This document shows, piece after piece, positions 26,901 to 33,980 of a stretch of DNA of 64,000 bases. Below the pieces are notes generated by a model. It was not told the DNA's origin. It saw only the letters and a list, made by a program, of their open reading frames with translations, and made no database searches. The position numbers and the translations under genes were made by a program. Position 1 is the stretch's first letter. Each line of letters starts with the position of its first letter. This DNA is from Mycobacterium dioxanotrophicus (GTDB lineage Bacteria; Actinomycetota; Actinomycetes; Mycobacteriales; Mycobacteriaceae), in assembly GCF_002157835.1 (NCBI RefSeq), contig NZ_CP020809.1, positions 7,502,001-7,566,000 on the forward strand. Reading direction: 5' to 3'.

Positions 26901-27132
26901 GCGGCTGGGCGCGTCAACCAGCGATGACCCCGAGCAGCGTCGTCGCGATCTGGAATCAGCCATCGCCACCGCACGCTCGCAGGATGCCCGGATCTTCGAA
27001 CTACGCGCTGCCCTGGACCATTTCGTGCTGGACCCTGCCGCCGGCCGGGCTCTGCTCACCACGGCACTGGCTCACTTCCCCGCCGACAATGCGTGGCCGG
27101 ACGTGACACGGGCCCGGACGATGATCGGGTGA
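23929..27132 (+). CDS. Class III nucleotide cyclase - AAA/STAND ATPase - TPR sensor protein
   Basis: 1067 residues. A class III cyclase domain (about 58-232) has the metal aspartates Asp67 (FVDLVDST) and Asp111 (TKGDGLLALF). The base-selecting Lys109, and Asn182 and Arg186 in GLAANLAARI, indicate a potentially active adenylate cyclase. A STAND-type ATPase follows, with Walker A GDAGIGKS (277-284) and Walker B LLLVEDLHWFDEDT. The last 450 residues are TPR-like helical repeats. Such proteins couple ligand or protein sensing to cAMP synthesis. GTG overlaps the previous stop (GTGA), and its own TGA overlaps the FAD enzyme start. It is probably the regulatory component of the cluster. Confidence 0.83.
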   Translation: MSQDDPTGVDELLDRALKAAAEGDRATAQLLAGQILAVDQDNADAEHLLTAPEGSGEIRRLTIAFVDLVDSTALSTRIEPETYRALVGRYRDDVLRIVGEYGGHVGSTKGDGLLALFGHPDAHEDDVVRAVQAGLDITREVAALSARVRRQLGFDISVRVGVHRGVVYLDRDQDDVYGLAANLAARINSIAAPGTVAVSDTIEPLIADRFELTPNAPQHVKGVAEPVNSYRVDAEREVAHPTTGPLVGRGAETAYLQRSWQAARDGALDKPGVALIGDAGIGKSRLAWSAVALAEECGAAVLQLHGSPFHTDVGLRPIRRLLERRCGIGTGSDAVQRLSLLTDEITRHGLDPTAMVPLLAPVLGIEPTAGYQPVTSEGRRLFEQIENAVRRYLLACLRGNEPALLLVEDLHWFDEDTAEVVASLVREDLGGRVLIVMTSRQPVTADASCTQIFELRPLSGDEADELIVALFPAASVEDRTAVRHRCDGVPLYIEEVVAKLRAQPGDRFSSAGVPDTLYEALFARLQSSTDALPVVEAAAIIGSRVERAVLASVVDLDEATLDSVIAELLDARVLDPLGPDSWRFRHELLRELAAEISPPSSQRRLHSRIADALISAAADGNPDWPLIARHYERAERFTEAAGSYAQAAANARQRGALREALTYLTYAVSAAERSAPGPDRDRLEIGLRLGRALLAQAAEGVFSANAAADFERCLALCSSDLQDDDLLSTVMSLYPYYTMKADIARAQRLVESIRGSLIGPREAFLPVNDFAFGMLAWYRGEFDAARTQMELAAAALTPAGTRALDALLFMPNDPAAGLYTHLALTRCFDGDVAGMEAELGRAENRCAELPFPKGAFSLAYTRQIEVLIRIEAGDLQRAGAVAVDLATIGEAHGFDSWALVGQAQFATVGALSALAAYDGDPAVLAPHIAMLTSFVEGWRAVGVIALITFYDAILARLLVAAGDLEQARARLRTGLDLAAATGMRFYDAELLRLGASTSDDPEQRRRDLESAIATARSQDARIFELRAALDHFVLDPAAGRALLTTALAHFPADNAWPDVTRARTMIG

Positions 27133-29147
27133 GGCGGCCGGGAGGCAAGGTCGCCATCCTGGGTGGCGGCGTCGCGGGTCTCAGCGCTGCCTGGCGGCTG
27201 AGCGAGCCGGGCTGGCAGAACCGGTTCGACTCGATCACGCTGTATCAGCGGGGCTGGCGGCTGGGCGGCAAAGGGGCGTCCAGCCGCGGCGTCCACGGGC
27301 GCATCGAAGAACACGGCCTGCACGTGTGGCTGGGGTCCTACGAGAACGCGTTTGGGTTGCTGCGCGAGTGTTACACCGAACTCGACAGGGAGACAACAGA
27401 TCCCACTGCGCCGATTCGTACGTGGCGCGACGCGTTGATCCCGGCCGACAATCCGGCGCTGGCCGAGCAATGGGGCGGCGGCTGGCAGATGTGGTTCGGC
27501 ACGCATCCTGTGACCCCGGGGCTACCCGGCGATCCGGAAGACACCGGCCGGGAGGTCACAGCTGCCGCCTTCGTTACGCAGGCGCTGCAACTGGCCATCG
27601 CGTTCGTCGAGTCGTTGCGTGACGCCGGACCCGGTGCCCTGGTGCTCTCCCCCACATCGCAGCGTCCTGTGTCTTCGTCTTTGGGCCTGGCCTCCCTGGT
27701 CGCCCGTGCCCTGACGGCGGCCATGTTGGCGGTGGCCGACCAAGACCTGCGCCCCGATTCGGCTGTCGCCGCGCTCAGCCCAGCACTCGAGGCGATCGGC
27801 GACTCGATCGACCGGGAGAACCGACTGGACCATCGGCGGCTGTGGGTGCTGCTGTCGTTGGTGGTTGCAGTGGTGCGCGGGATCCTCGCCGACCACCTGA
27901 TCACGCATCCGAACGGATTCCGCGCGATCAACGACGAGGAGTTCGGCGACTGGGTGGTGCGCCACGGCGGGCATCCCGACGCGCTGCAGTCACCGCTGGT
28001 GCGCGGCTTGTACGACCTGGTGTTCGGCTACCGCGACGCCGATCCTGACCAACCCGCCGTGGCCGCGGGGGTGATGACGTTCCTGCTGGGCCAGGTTCTG
28101 TTCGGCTACAAGGGATCTCTGTTCTGGAAGATGACAGCTGGAATGGGCGACGTCGTCATCGCCCCGCTGTACCAAGCCCTGCGGCGGCGCGGCGTCGTGT
28201 TCGAGTTCTTCCACCGCCTCGACGCGCTGCACCTCGACGCGCGCCGCCAGCACGTGGAGGCCATCACGATGGGCCGGCAGGTAGCGCTTGCCGACGGCAT
28301 CGAGCACTACGACCCGCTGATCACCGTTCGCGGCCTTCCGGTGTTTCCGGCCGAGCCGCGCGCCGAGCAGCTTGTCGGTGGTGCTCGCCGTGATCTGGAG
28401 TCCCACTTCGGCGCTCGCGACGACGCCGAGACGCGGGTGCTGCGCCGCGGCGTCGACTTCGACCACGCCGTGCTCGCCGTATCCCTGGGGATGCTGCCCA
28501 CCGTGGCCGACGAGCTGCTCGGCGACCGCGTCGAGTGGCGCGAGATGACCACCCACGTGCGCACCGTCGCAACCCAGGGCATGCAGCTGTGGTTGCAGCC
28601 CGACGAGAAGACGCTGGGCTGGGAGCGTCCCGGCGCCACGGTCACCGCCTACCAGCGTCCCTTCGAGACGTTCGCCTCCATGCCACACACCCTGTGGGCC
28701 GAAGAGTGGCCGGCCGACGACCGCCCCCGCTCTGTGGCGTACTTCTGCGGCAGCCTGCCTTCGTGCGATGACTCTTCTTGTTACCCAGAGCCTTTGGTTC
28801 GGCAGGCTCACGCGGATGCCACCGAGTTCGTCGACCGAAAGCTCGGCGTCTACTTCCCCAACGCCGTGCGGGATGGTCGGTTTCTCCGGGATTTGCTCAC
28901 GTCCGAGTACCTCAGCGTGAACATCGATCCGTCAGACCGCTACGTGCAGTCGGTGCCCGGCTCGGACAAATACCGGCTGCGCCCCGACGAAAGCGGCTAC
29001 GACAACCTCGTGTTGGCCGGCGACTGGACCGACACCGGCATCAACGCGGGCTGCATCGAGGCCGCGGTGGTGTCGGGACTGCAAGCCGCCAATGCCGTCG
29101 GCGGGCGCGGGCGCTACTACCGCATCCGGGGGTATTACATGCCGTGA
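27129..29147 (+). CDS. FAD-dependent oxidoreductase, amine oxidase/phytoene desaturase-like
   Basis: 672 residues. The N-terminal dinucleotide-binding motif is VAILGGGVAGLSAAWRL (8-24), followed by the GWRLGGKGAS segment typical of carotenoid desaturases, squalene-modifying HpnE and amine oxidases. The C-terminal FAD motif is LAGDWTDTGINAGCIEAAV. The family acts on isoprenoids or amines; with a polyprenyl synthase in the opposite arm, an isoprenoid substrate is a reasonable inference. GTG at 27129 overlaps the cyclase stop. It is the last gene of the plus arm and converges closely on the KAP NTPase gene. Confidence 0.78.
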   Translation: MRRPGGKVAILGGGVAGLSAAWRLSEPGWQNRFDSITLYQRGWRLGGKGASSRGVHGRIEEHGLHVWLGSYENAFGLLRECYTELDRETTDPTAPIRTWRDALIPADNPALAEQWGGGWQMWFGTHPVTPGLPGDPEDTGREVTAAAFVTQALQLAIAFVESLRDAGPGALVLSPTSQRPVSSSLGLASLVARALTAAMLAVADQDLRPDSAVAALSPALEAIGDSIDRENRLDHRRLWVLLSLVVAVVRGILADHLITHPNGFRAINDEEFGDWVVRHGGHPDALQSPLVRGLYDLVFGYRDADPDQPAVAAGVMTFLLGQVLFGYKGSLFWKMTAGMGDVVIAPLYQALRRRGVVFEFFHRLDALHLDARRQHVEAITMGRQVALADGIEHYDPLITVRGLPVFPAEPRAEQLVGGARRDLESHFGARDDAETRVLRRGVDFDHAVLAVSLGMLPTVADELLGDRVEWREMTTHVRTVATQGMQLWLQPDEKTLGWERPGATVTAYQRPFETFASMPHTLWAEEWPADDRPRSVAYFCGSLPSCDDSSCYPEPLVRQAHADATEFVDRKLGVYFPNAVRDGRFLRDLLTSEYLSVNIDPSDRYVQSVPGSDKYRLRPDESGYDNLVLAGDWTDTGINAGCIEAAVVSGLQAANAVGGRGRYYRIRGYYMP

Positions 29148-29160
29148 GGTGAGGCGGCCA

Positions 29161-31314
29161 TTAACGCCTCAGTATGAGTTTGGGCGGGTTCTTCATCCTG
29201 TGCGCAGCGATCCGAATTCTGTTCGCGAGCGAATTGTCGTCCGGAACGGGATCGGTCAATGCTGATGCCGGAATGTCATCGACTCGCCAATCATTCTCGG
29301 CCACAAGTTTTTTGAAGAGATAGAAGCTGCCCGTCGGCTTGTGCAGTGATATCTTGCCGGGCTCGGGGACGACTACCCTGATGAACCGGCCGGCAAGTTG
29401 GTATGGCGCGACGCGCCCGCCACTCAGCATTCGCTCGGCACATTCGCGCAGCGCCTGCCACAGCCCGTCGTCGAGGTAGTTGGTGAAGTCGAGAATCGTC
29501 TCCGCCTGCGGGTCTGCAGCGAGGACGTCGGACTCCAAGTCGCGTCGACAAATGTCCAGGACCTCGTCGCGAAACGCGTTACTCGTCGCGTTGATCGCGC
29601 CATCGTCGATCCCTGCAACCGAGATGGGGTAGGCCAGGATGTCGGCAGTGTATGGCCGTCCGAAAACGTGGACGAACCGCTCGAGCGCCGTCGAACCGGG
29701 CCGGTCCCCGTGGGAGGCGCGGGCCAGTAGCGCGTACATAACGGGACTCCACCCGTCGGTGATGAGGTTTGTGCGGGGTATGCGGTTTGCGAGGAAATGG
29801 GCCGCGTGTTCTGCATGGGCGCTCTCAGCTTGGGCGGCCATGCCCAGTCGTCGCCGGATCTTCCTCAAGATCAGCCCGCTGCCGATGTTATCGACAATTA
29901 GCGACGGTGGTTTCGGTTCACCACCGCGCAGTAGTAGCCCGAACTCGTCCGCAACTCCGCTGTCGGGAATGTCCTTCACAGGAATTCCGAATACCAGATA
30001 CCGATCGAAATAGTCGCTGTCGCAGATCCGCGGGGCGAAGTTGTCGTTCTCGTCGCCGCTCAACTGCGGGAACAGCTTTTTCAGGAACGCATAGATGCGC
30101 GCCGACTTCTCGGGGTCCTCCGGCCAATTCTGGTTGCGGTCGGCCAACGCACCCGAGATGCGTTCGTGCCATTTCTCGGGCGTCACCGGGTCACCCTGCT
30201 GGGCAGATCCGAGAAGGTCGTCACGCCACTGGGACAGCTTCGTGTAAACCTGCGGGTAGCACGTGCGCAGATAGGTGACCAGCGCGGCGTCTCTGAAGTC
30301 CAACTCCCCCTGGCCGGCCAGGGTCAGCAAGATGTCGGTTTGAGTGGCCAGCCGCTTGATGGCCCGGATGGTCAAGGTGTCGACATCTTCGTCGGGCAAT
30401 GAATCGATGATGTCCGTGATGGCGGCATCTTTCTGATGCGGATCGATCCGATACATATCGGCGACTTCACCCAGCGCTTCCCTCATTTGGCTCTCAAAAT
30501 ATGCGTTCTGCAGGGGAGGTAACACAAATGGGTACTGGACGATTTTCTCCACATATTGCCGGGCGCGAACTCGGTTTCCGTTGGCAAGCGACGACGTAGA
30601 CAGAACACCCAGCAGTGTCTCCTCATCGAAAGAGAGCAAGTAGTGCACGCCGTCGAACCGCCCCAGTAGCCGGACGGCCTTCATCACCGTGAGCAACTCG
30701 TCCGAATGCAGACGGTCGACGTCGTCGACAATCACCAGGATGTTCTGGCGCGCCCGGGAGATGGCTTCGGATATGTGCTTGAACCTCAGGACGAACGGGT
30801 CCTGCTCGACCTTGAATTTGTCCAGCTTGTCGGCGATTTCATCGACAGCCGCGTCGGCCATATCGTCGACCGCGCCTTTTCCCAGATATTTCTCGGCCAG
30901 CGACTTGGCGGCGGCCTTGCCTACCGCGACTCCGATCGGAGCCAGGGTCAGAAGTGCCCGCGCACGTCTGCCGACGGGGTTCGACGGCATCGCAGCGGCG
31001 ATCGCCGCATAGAACTCGGCCGTGAGGGAGGTGATGTCATCAGCGGCCCAGGGCGTGAACTGGATGACCTTCCAGACCACCGCATCGTCGGCATCGCTTG
31101 TCTTTGCGCCGTCGAGCGCTTCGTTCACCATGTTCAGAACTGAGGATTTGCCACTTCCCCACGCCCCCGCCAACCCGAAGACCACGCTCGAGCCATCGCC
31201 GGCCGCAGCGATCCGACCGGCAACATGCTTCGCAAATTCCTTGCGGCCCAGCCGGTCCCCACTTGCGTCAGTGATCGCGGCATCCCTGTTCACAGCAATC
31301 TGACTCGCCGTCAC
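29161..31314 (-). CDS. KAP-family P-loop NTPase
   Basis: 717 residues. Walker A is LAGAWGSGKSS (about 48-58). The KAP-type Walker B is ILVIVDDVDRLHSDE (192-206), followed by VHYLLSFDEETLL. A glycine/alanine-rich stretch between the two (about 118-138) may be the weakly hydrophobic membrane insertion found in many KAP ATPases. The C-terminal half is helical and unassigned. KAP NTPases include the phage-exclusion protein PifA, and many sit in defence regions; here it stands alone next to a tRNA gene. GTG at 31314 is chosen because the upstream open frame runs through tRNA-Leu. Confidence 0.8.
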   Translation of the reverse strand: MTASQIAVNRDAAITDASGDRLGRKEFAKHVAGRIAAAGDGSSVVFGLAGAWGSGKSSVLNMVNEALDGAKTSDADDAVVWKVIQFTPWAADDITSLTAEFYAAIAAAMPSNPVGRRARALLTLAPIGVAVGKAAAKSLAEKYLGKGAVDDMADAAVDEIADKLDKFKVEQDPFVLRFKHISEAISRARQNILVIVDDVDRLHSDELLTVMKAVRLLGRFDGVHYLLSFDEETLLGVLSTSSLANGNRVRARQYVEKIVQYPFVLPPLQNAYFESQMREALGEVADMYRIDPHQKDAAITDIIDSLPDEDVDTLTIRAIKRLATQTDILLTLAGQGELDFRDAALVTYLRTCYPQVYTKLSQWRDDLLGSAQQGDPVTPEKWHERISGALADRNQNWPEDPEKSARIYAFLKKLFPQLSGDENDNFAPRICDSDYFDRYLVFGIPVKDIPDSGVADEFGLLLRGGEPKPPSLIVDNIGSGLILRKIRRRLGMAAQAESAHAEHAAHFLANRIPRTNLITDGWSPVMYALLARASHGDRPGSTALERFVHVFGRPYTADILAYPISVAGIDDGAINATSNAFRDEVLDICRRDLESDVLAADPQAETILDFTNYLDDGLWQALRECAERMLSGGRVAPYQLAGRFIRVVVPEPGKISLHKPTGSFYLFKKLVAENDWRVDDIPASALTDPVPDDNSLANRIRIAAHRMKNPPKLILRR

Positions 31315-31400
31315 CGCCCGATCATCGCAGAGCAACGGGGCTGACCGGCGGGGTTCGACACGCGTGGAGGTGCCCGTTGAACGGGGGATACCCACCAAAC

Positions 31401-31433
31401 ACAAAGGCCACGAACCCGATGAGTTCGTGGCCT
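31401..31433 (-). terminator. Hairpin terminator of tRNA-Leu
   Basis: Perfect 11-base arms (31405-31415 and 31423-31433) with a 7-base loop, followed on the minus strand by TTTGTGTTTGG. It lies 35 bases downstream of the tRNA 3' end. A second perfect hairpin (31442-31450 with 31453-31461) sits between it and the tRNA. Confidence 0.75.
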
Positions 31434-31467
31434 GAGCGCCATGCGGTTCGTGCGAACCGCAATTTTG

Positions 31468-31550
31468 TGGGCGAAGGGGGACTTGAACCCCCACGTCCCG
31501 AAGGACACTGGCACCTGAAGCCAGCGCGTCTGCCATTCCGCCACTCGCCC
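31468..31550 (-). tRNA. tRNA-Leu (CAG)
   Basis: 83 bases. The acceptor stem GGGCGAG pairs with TTCGCCC, the anticodon loop holds CAG, and a long class II variable arm (GTGTCCTTCGGGACG) is present, as expected for leucine. The T loop is GTTCAAGTC. CCA is not encoded. It stands between the KAP NTPase gene and fhaA, the same position as the leucine tRNA beside fhaA in other mycobacteria. Confidence 0.95.
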
Positions 31551-31810
31551 GAGCGACCGGGGCAGCGTATCACTGCCGTCGCGCGGTTCCCAAACCGCGA
31601 CGTTCACGGCCCCGACCAGCGCGGGAAATGTTTCGCGTCATCAAGATCAGGTCACTGACCTGCTGCGATCTGATTCTCAGAGTTCTGTTGGTCCCGCACG
31701 ATGGCGCAGGGCCGATACCATTCATGTGAGCAGTGTGGCCAGAGCGACACGCGGTGGCTTCGGTTGCCGGTGCGCACCACGAACGACAACGAGCGAAGGC
31801 GGGCGGTGAT

Positions 31811-33328
31811 ATGGGTCTTGTCGACCGCATCGAACGCAAGCTCGAGTCAACCGTGGGTGACGCATTCGCGCGGGTCTTCGGCGGCTCGATCGTTCCACAG
31901 GAAGTGGAGTCGATGTTGCGCCGCGAGGCGCAGGCCGGTGCCCGCACCGTGGGCGGCGGCCAAGTTTTGGCACCGAACGACTACGTAATTACCCTCAGTG
32001 ACACTGACTATCAGAAGGTAAGCGCCGATACTGACCTGACCGCATCCGCATTCGCCAAACATCTGGGGGGATTTATCCATGATCAGGGGTGGCAAACGTA
32101 TGGTGATGTGGTCGTCAGATTCGAGCAATCACCGCACTTGCACACCGGACAGTTCCGCGCACACGGCGCGGTCAACCCCGATTCCACCGTCGGCGAATCC
32201 GCACGAGTACATCGCGACCAGGCGTTCACCGCAGAATCAGGAGAACCATCTATGACCGACAATCCGAGCTACCGCGGCGGCCAGGGACAAGGTCGGCCTG
32301 GCGACGACTACTTCGATGACCGGTACGGACGCCAGCAGGACGACCAGCGCGGCGGCGGCTATCCCCCTCAAGACGACCAGCGCGGCGGCGGGTACCCCCC
32401 GCAGGACGACCAGCGCGGCGGCTATCCCCAGCAGGACCAGCAGGGCGGCGGCTACCCACCCCGCGGCGGTGGTTATCCCGACCAGGGCGGCTACCCCGAT
32501 CAGGGTGGCTACGGTGACCGCGGCGGCTACCCCGATCAGGGTGGCTACCCGGACCAGCGTGGCGGCGGTTATCCCCCGCAGGACGACCAGCGCGGCGGTG
32601 GCGGCTACGGCGGCGGCCAGAACTACGACCAGCGCGGCGGCGGCTACGGCCAGCAGCCCGGCGGATACGGCCCTCCTCAGGGTGGCGGCTACGGCGGCCC
32701 GGCGGGCCCGGGGCCCAGCGCCGACTATGACTACGGACGTCAGCAGCCGGGCGGCGGCGGCCGTCCGGGGCCGGATCCTCGCCAGGGTGGCTACGGCGAC
32801 CAAGGTGGCTACGGCGGCGGCTACGGCGACCAGCGCGGCGGCTACGGCCAACCGCAGCAGGATTACGGCCAGCAGGACTACGGCCGTGGCTACGGCGACC
32901 AGCAGCAGGGCGGCTACCAGGACCAGGGCTACGGCGACCAGGGTGGTTACGGCGGCTACGGCGACCAGGGCGGCCGTGACTACGACTACGGCCAGGACGC
33001 CGGTCAGGGCGGATACGGGGGCGCGGACTACCACGCCGGCGGTGCGACCGTCACCCTGCAGCTCGACGACGGCAGCGGCCGGACCTACCAGCTGCGTGAA
33101 GGCGCCAACGTGATCGGCCGTGGCCAGGACGCCCAGTTCCGGCTGCCGGACACCGGGGTGTCGCGTCGTCACCTCGAGATCCGGTGGGACGGTCAGGTGG
33201 CCCTGCTCGCGGACCTGAACTCCACCAACGGCACCACTGTGAACAACGCCCCGGTGCAGGAATGGCAGTTGGCCGACGGCGACGTCATCCGGCTGGGCCA
33301 TTCCGAGATCATCGTGCGCGTGCACTGA
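31811..33328 (+). CDS. fhaA: FhaA: DUF3662 / FHA-domain protein
   Basis: 505 residues in three parts. The N-terminal DUF3662 domain (about 1-125) starts [21 protein letters not shown] low-complexity middle (about 160-400) is built from Gly, Tyr, Gln, Asp and Pro with repeats of the [11 protein letters not shown] and GGYGDQ type. The C-terminal FHA domain (about 414-505) has [19 protein letters not shown] and NSTNGT motifs that bind phosphothreonine. In mycobacteria FhaA binds phosphorylated MurJ/MviN and other PknB substrates and regulates peptidoglycan synthesis at the poles and septum. ATG at 31811 is used; the open frame extends upstream without support. First gene of the operon. Confidence 0.93.
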   Translation: MGLVDRIERKLESTVGDAFARVFGGSIVPQEVESMLRREAQAGARTVGGGQVLAPNDYVITLSDTDYQKVSADTDLTASAFAKHLGGFIHDQGWQTYGDVVVRFEQSPHLHTGQFRAHGAVNPDSTVGESARVHRDQAFTAESGEPSMTDNPSYRGGQGQGRPGDDYFDDRYGRQQDDQRGGGYPPQDDQRGGGYPPQDDQRGGYPQQDQQGGGYPPRGGGYPDQGGYPDQGGYGDRGGYPDQGGYPDQRGGGYPPQDDQRGGGGYGGGQNYDQRGGGYGQQPGGYGPPQGGGYGGPAGPGPSADYDYGRQQPGGGGRPGPDPRQGGYGDQGGYGGGYGDQRGGYGQPQQDYGQQDYGRGYGDQQQGGYQDQGYGDQGGYGGYGDQGGRDYDYGQDAGQGGYGGADYHAGGATVTLQLDDGSGRTYQLREGANVIGRGQDAQFRLPDTGVSRRHLEIRWDGQVALLADLNSTNGTTVNNAPVQEWQLADGDVIRLGHSEIIVRVH

Positions 33329-33458
33329 GGTCTCGGACCGGACACACCGGGGTGGCTAGCAACCCGCTTCACCCTCATGCCAGTCGCCGCCCAAGTATCG
33401 TGACGTTGCCGCAGGGCACGGAACGACGTCATTGGGACGGGTACGGAGAGGATGTCAG

Positions 33459-33926
33459 ATGCAGGGGTTAGTGCTGCAGCTGACGCGCGTCGGGTTCCTG
33501 TTGCTGCTGTGGCTCTTCATCTGGTCGGTGTTGCGGATCCTGCGCACCGACATCTATGCGCCGACCGGTGCGGTCATGGTGCGTCGGGGGCTGGCCTTGC
33601 GCGGCTCGCTGCTGCCCAGCCGCCAGCGCAGGCACATCGCCAGGCAGATGGTCGTCACCGAAGGCGCACTCGCCGGGACCCGCATCACGCTGAGTTCTCA
33701 GCCGGTGCTGATCGGCCGTGCCGACGACTCGACACTGGTGCTCACAGATGATTACGCCTCGACGCGCCACGCCCGACTGTCACCACGCGGTTCGGAGTGG
33801 TACGTGGAGGACCTAGGATCGACCAACGGCACATACCTTGACAGGGCGAAGGTGACAACAGCGGTAAGGGTTCCCATTGGCACGCCGGTGCGAATCGGTA
33901 AGACGGTAATCGAGCTTCGACCGTGA
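33459..33926 (+). CDS. fhaB: FhaB (FipA): membrane-anchored FHA-domain protein
   Basis: 155 residues. A single N-terminal membrane helix (about 8-28, GFLLLLWLFIWSVL) is followed by a short cytoplasmic linker and an FHA domain (about 70-155) with LIGRADDSTLVL, STRHARL and GSTNGTYLD. It is a PknA/PknB target and is implicated in division under oxidative stress through FtsZ/FtsQ contacts. The ATG at 33459 has a GGAGAGGA site just upstream. It lies between fhaA (130-base gap) and pstP. Confidence 0.92.
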   Translation: MQGLVLQLTRVGFLLLLWLFIWSVLRILRTDIYAPTGAVMVRRGLALRGSLLPSRQRRHIARQMVVTEGALAGTRITLSSQPVLIGRADDSTLVLTDDYASTRHARLSPRGSEWYVEDLGSTNGTYLDRAKVTTAVRVPIGTPVRIGKTVIELRP

Positions 33927-33930
33927 CGGC

Positions 33931-33980
33931 GCGCACGCGAGGAGCGAAATGACCCCGCGCACGCGAGGAGCGAAATGACC
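33931..33980 (+). repeat. Tandem duplication of the pstP ribosome site and start codon
   Basis: A 24-base unit containing GAGGAGCGAA and ATGACC occurs at 33931-33954 and again at 33957-33980, with a 26-base period. The second copy supplies the real start of pstP. The first copy provides an extra ribosome site and ATG 26 bases upstream. Confidence 0.85.
33949..33978 (+). CDS. Possible 9-residue leader peptide coupled to pstP
   Basis: The ATG of the first repeat copy opens a frame encoding MTPRTRGAK. Its TGA overlaps the pstP start codon as ATGA. It has the same ribosome site as pstP itself. It may be only a by-product of the duplication, but translating ribosomes would terminate and restart exactly at pstP. 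Confidence 0.35.
   Translation: MTPRTRGAK

Noticed and set aside
31733..31810. An upstream start for fhaA adding 26 residues
   Set aside because: The added residues are not family-like; the conserved N-terminus begins at the ATG at 31811.
32334..33000. A CRISPR-like array in the repeated stretch of fhaA
   Set aside because: The repeats are in frame, variable in length and encode a low-complexity linker; there are no regular spacers or cas genes.
32237..33325. A 362-codon open frame antisense to fhaA
   Set aside because: It is the mirror of the low-complexity Gly/Tyr/Gln repeats and has only Val/Ala-rich sequence.
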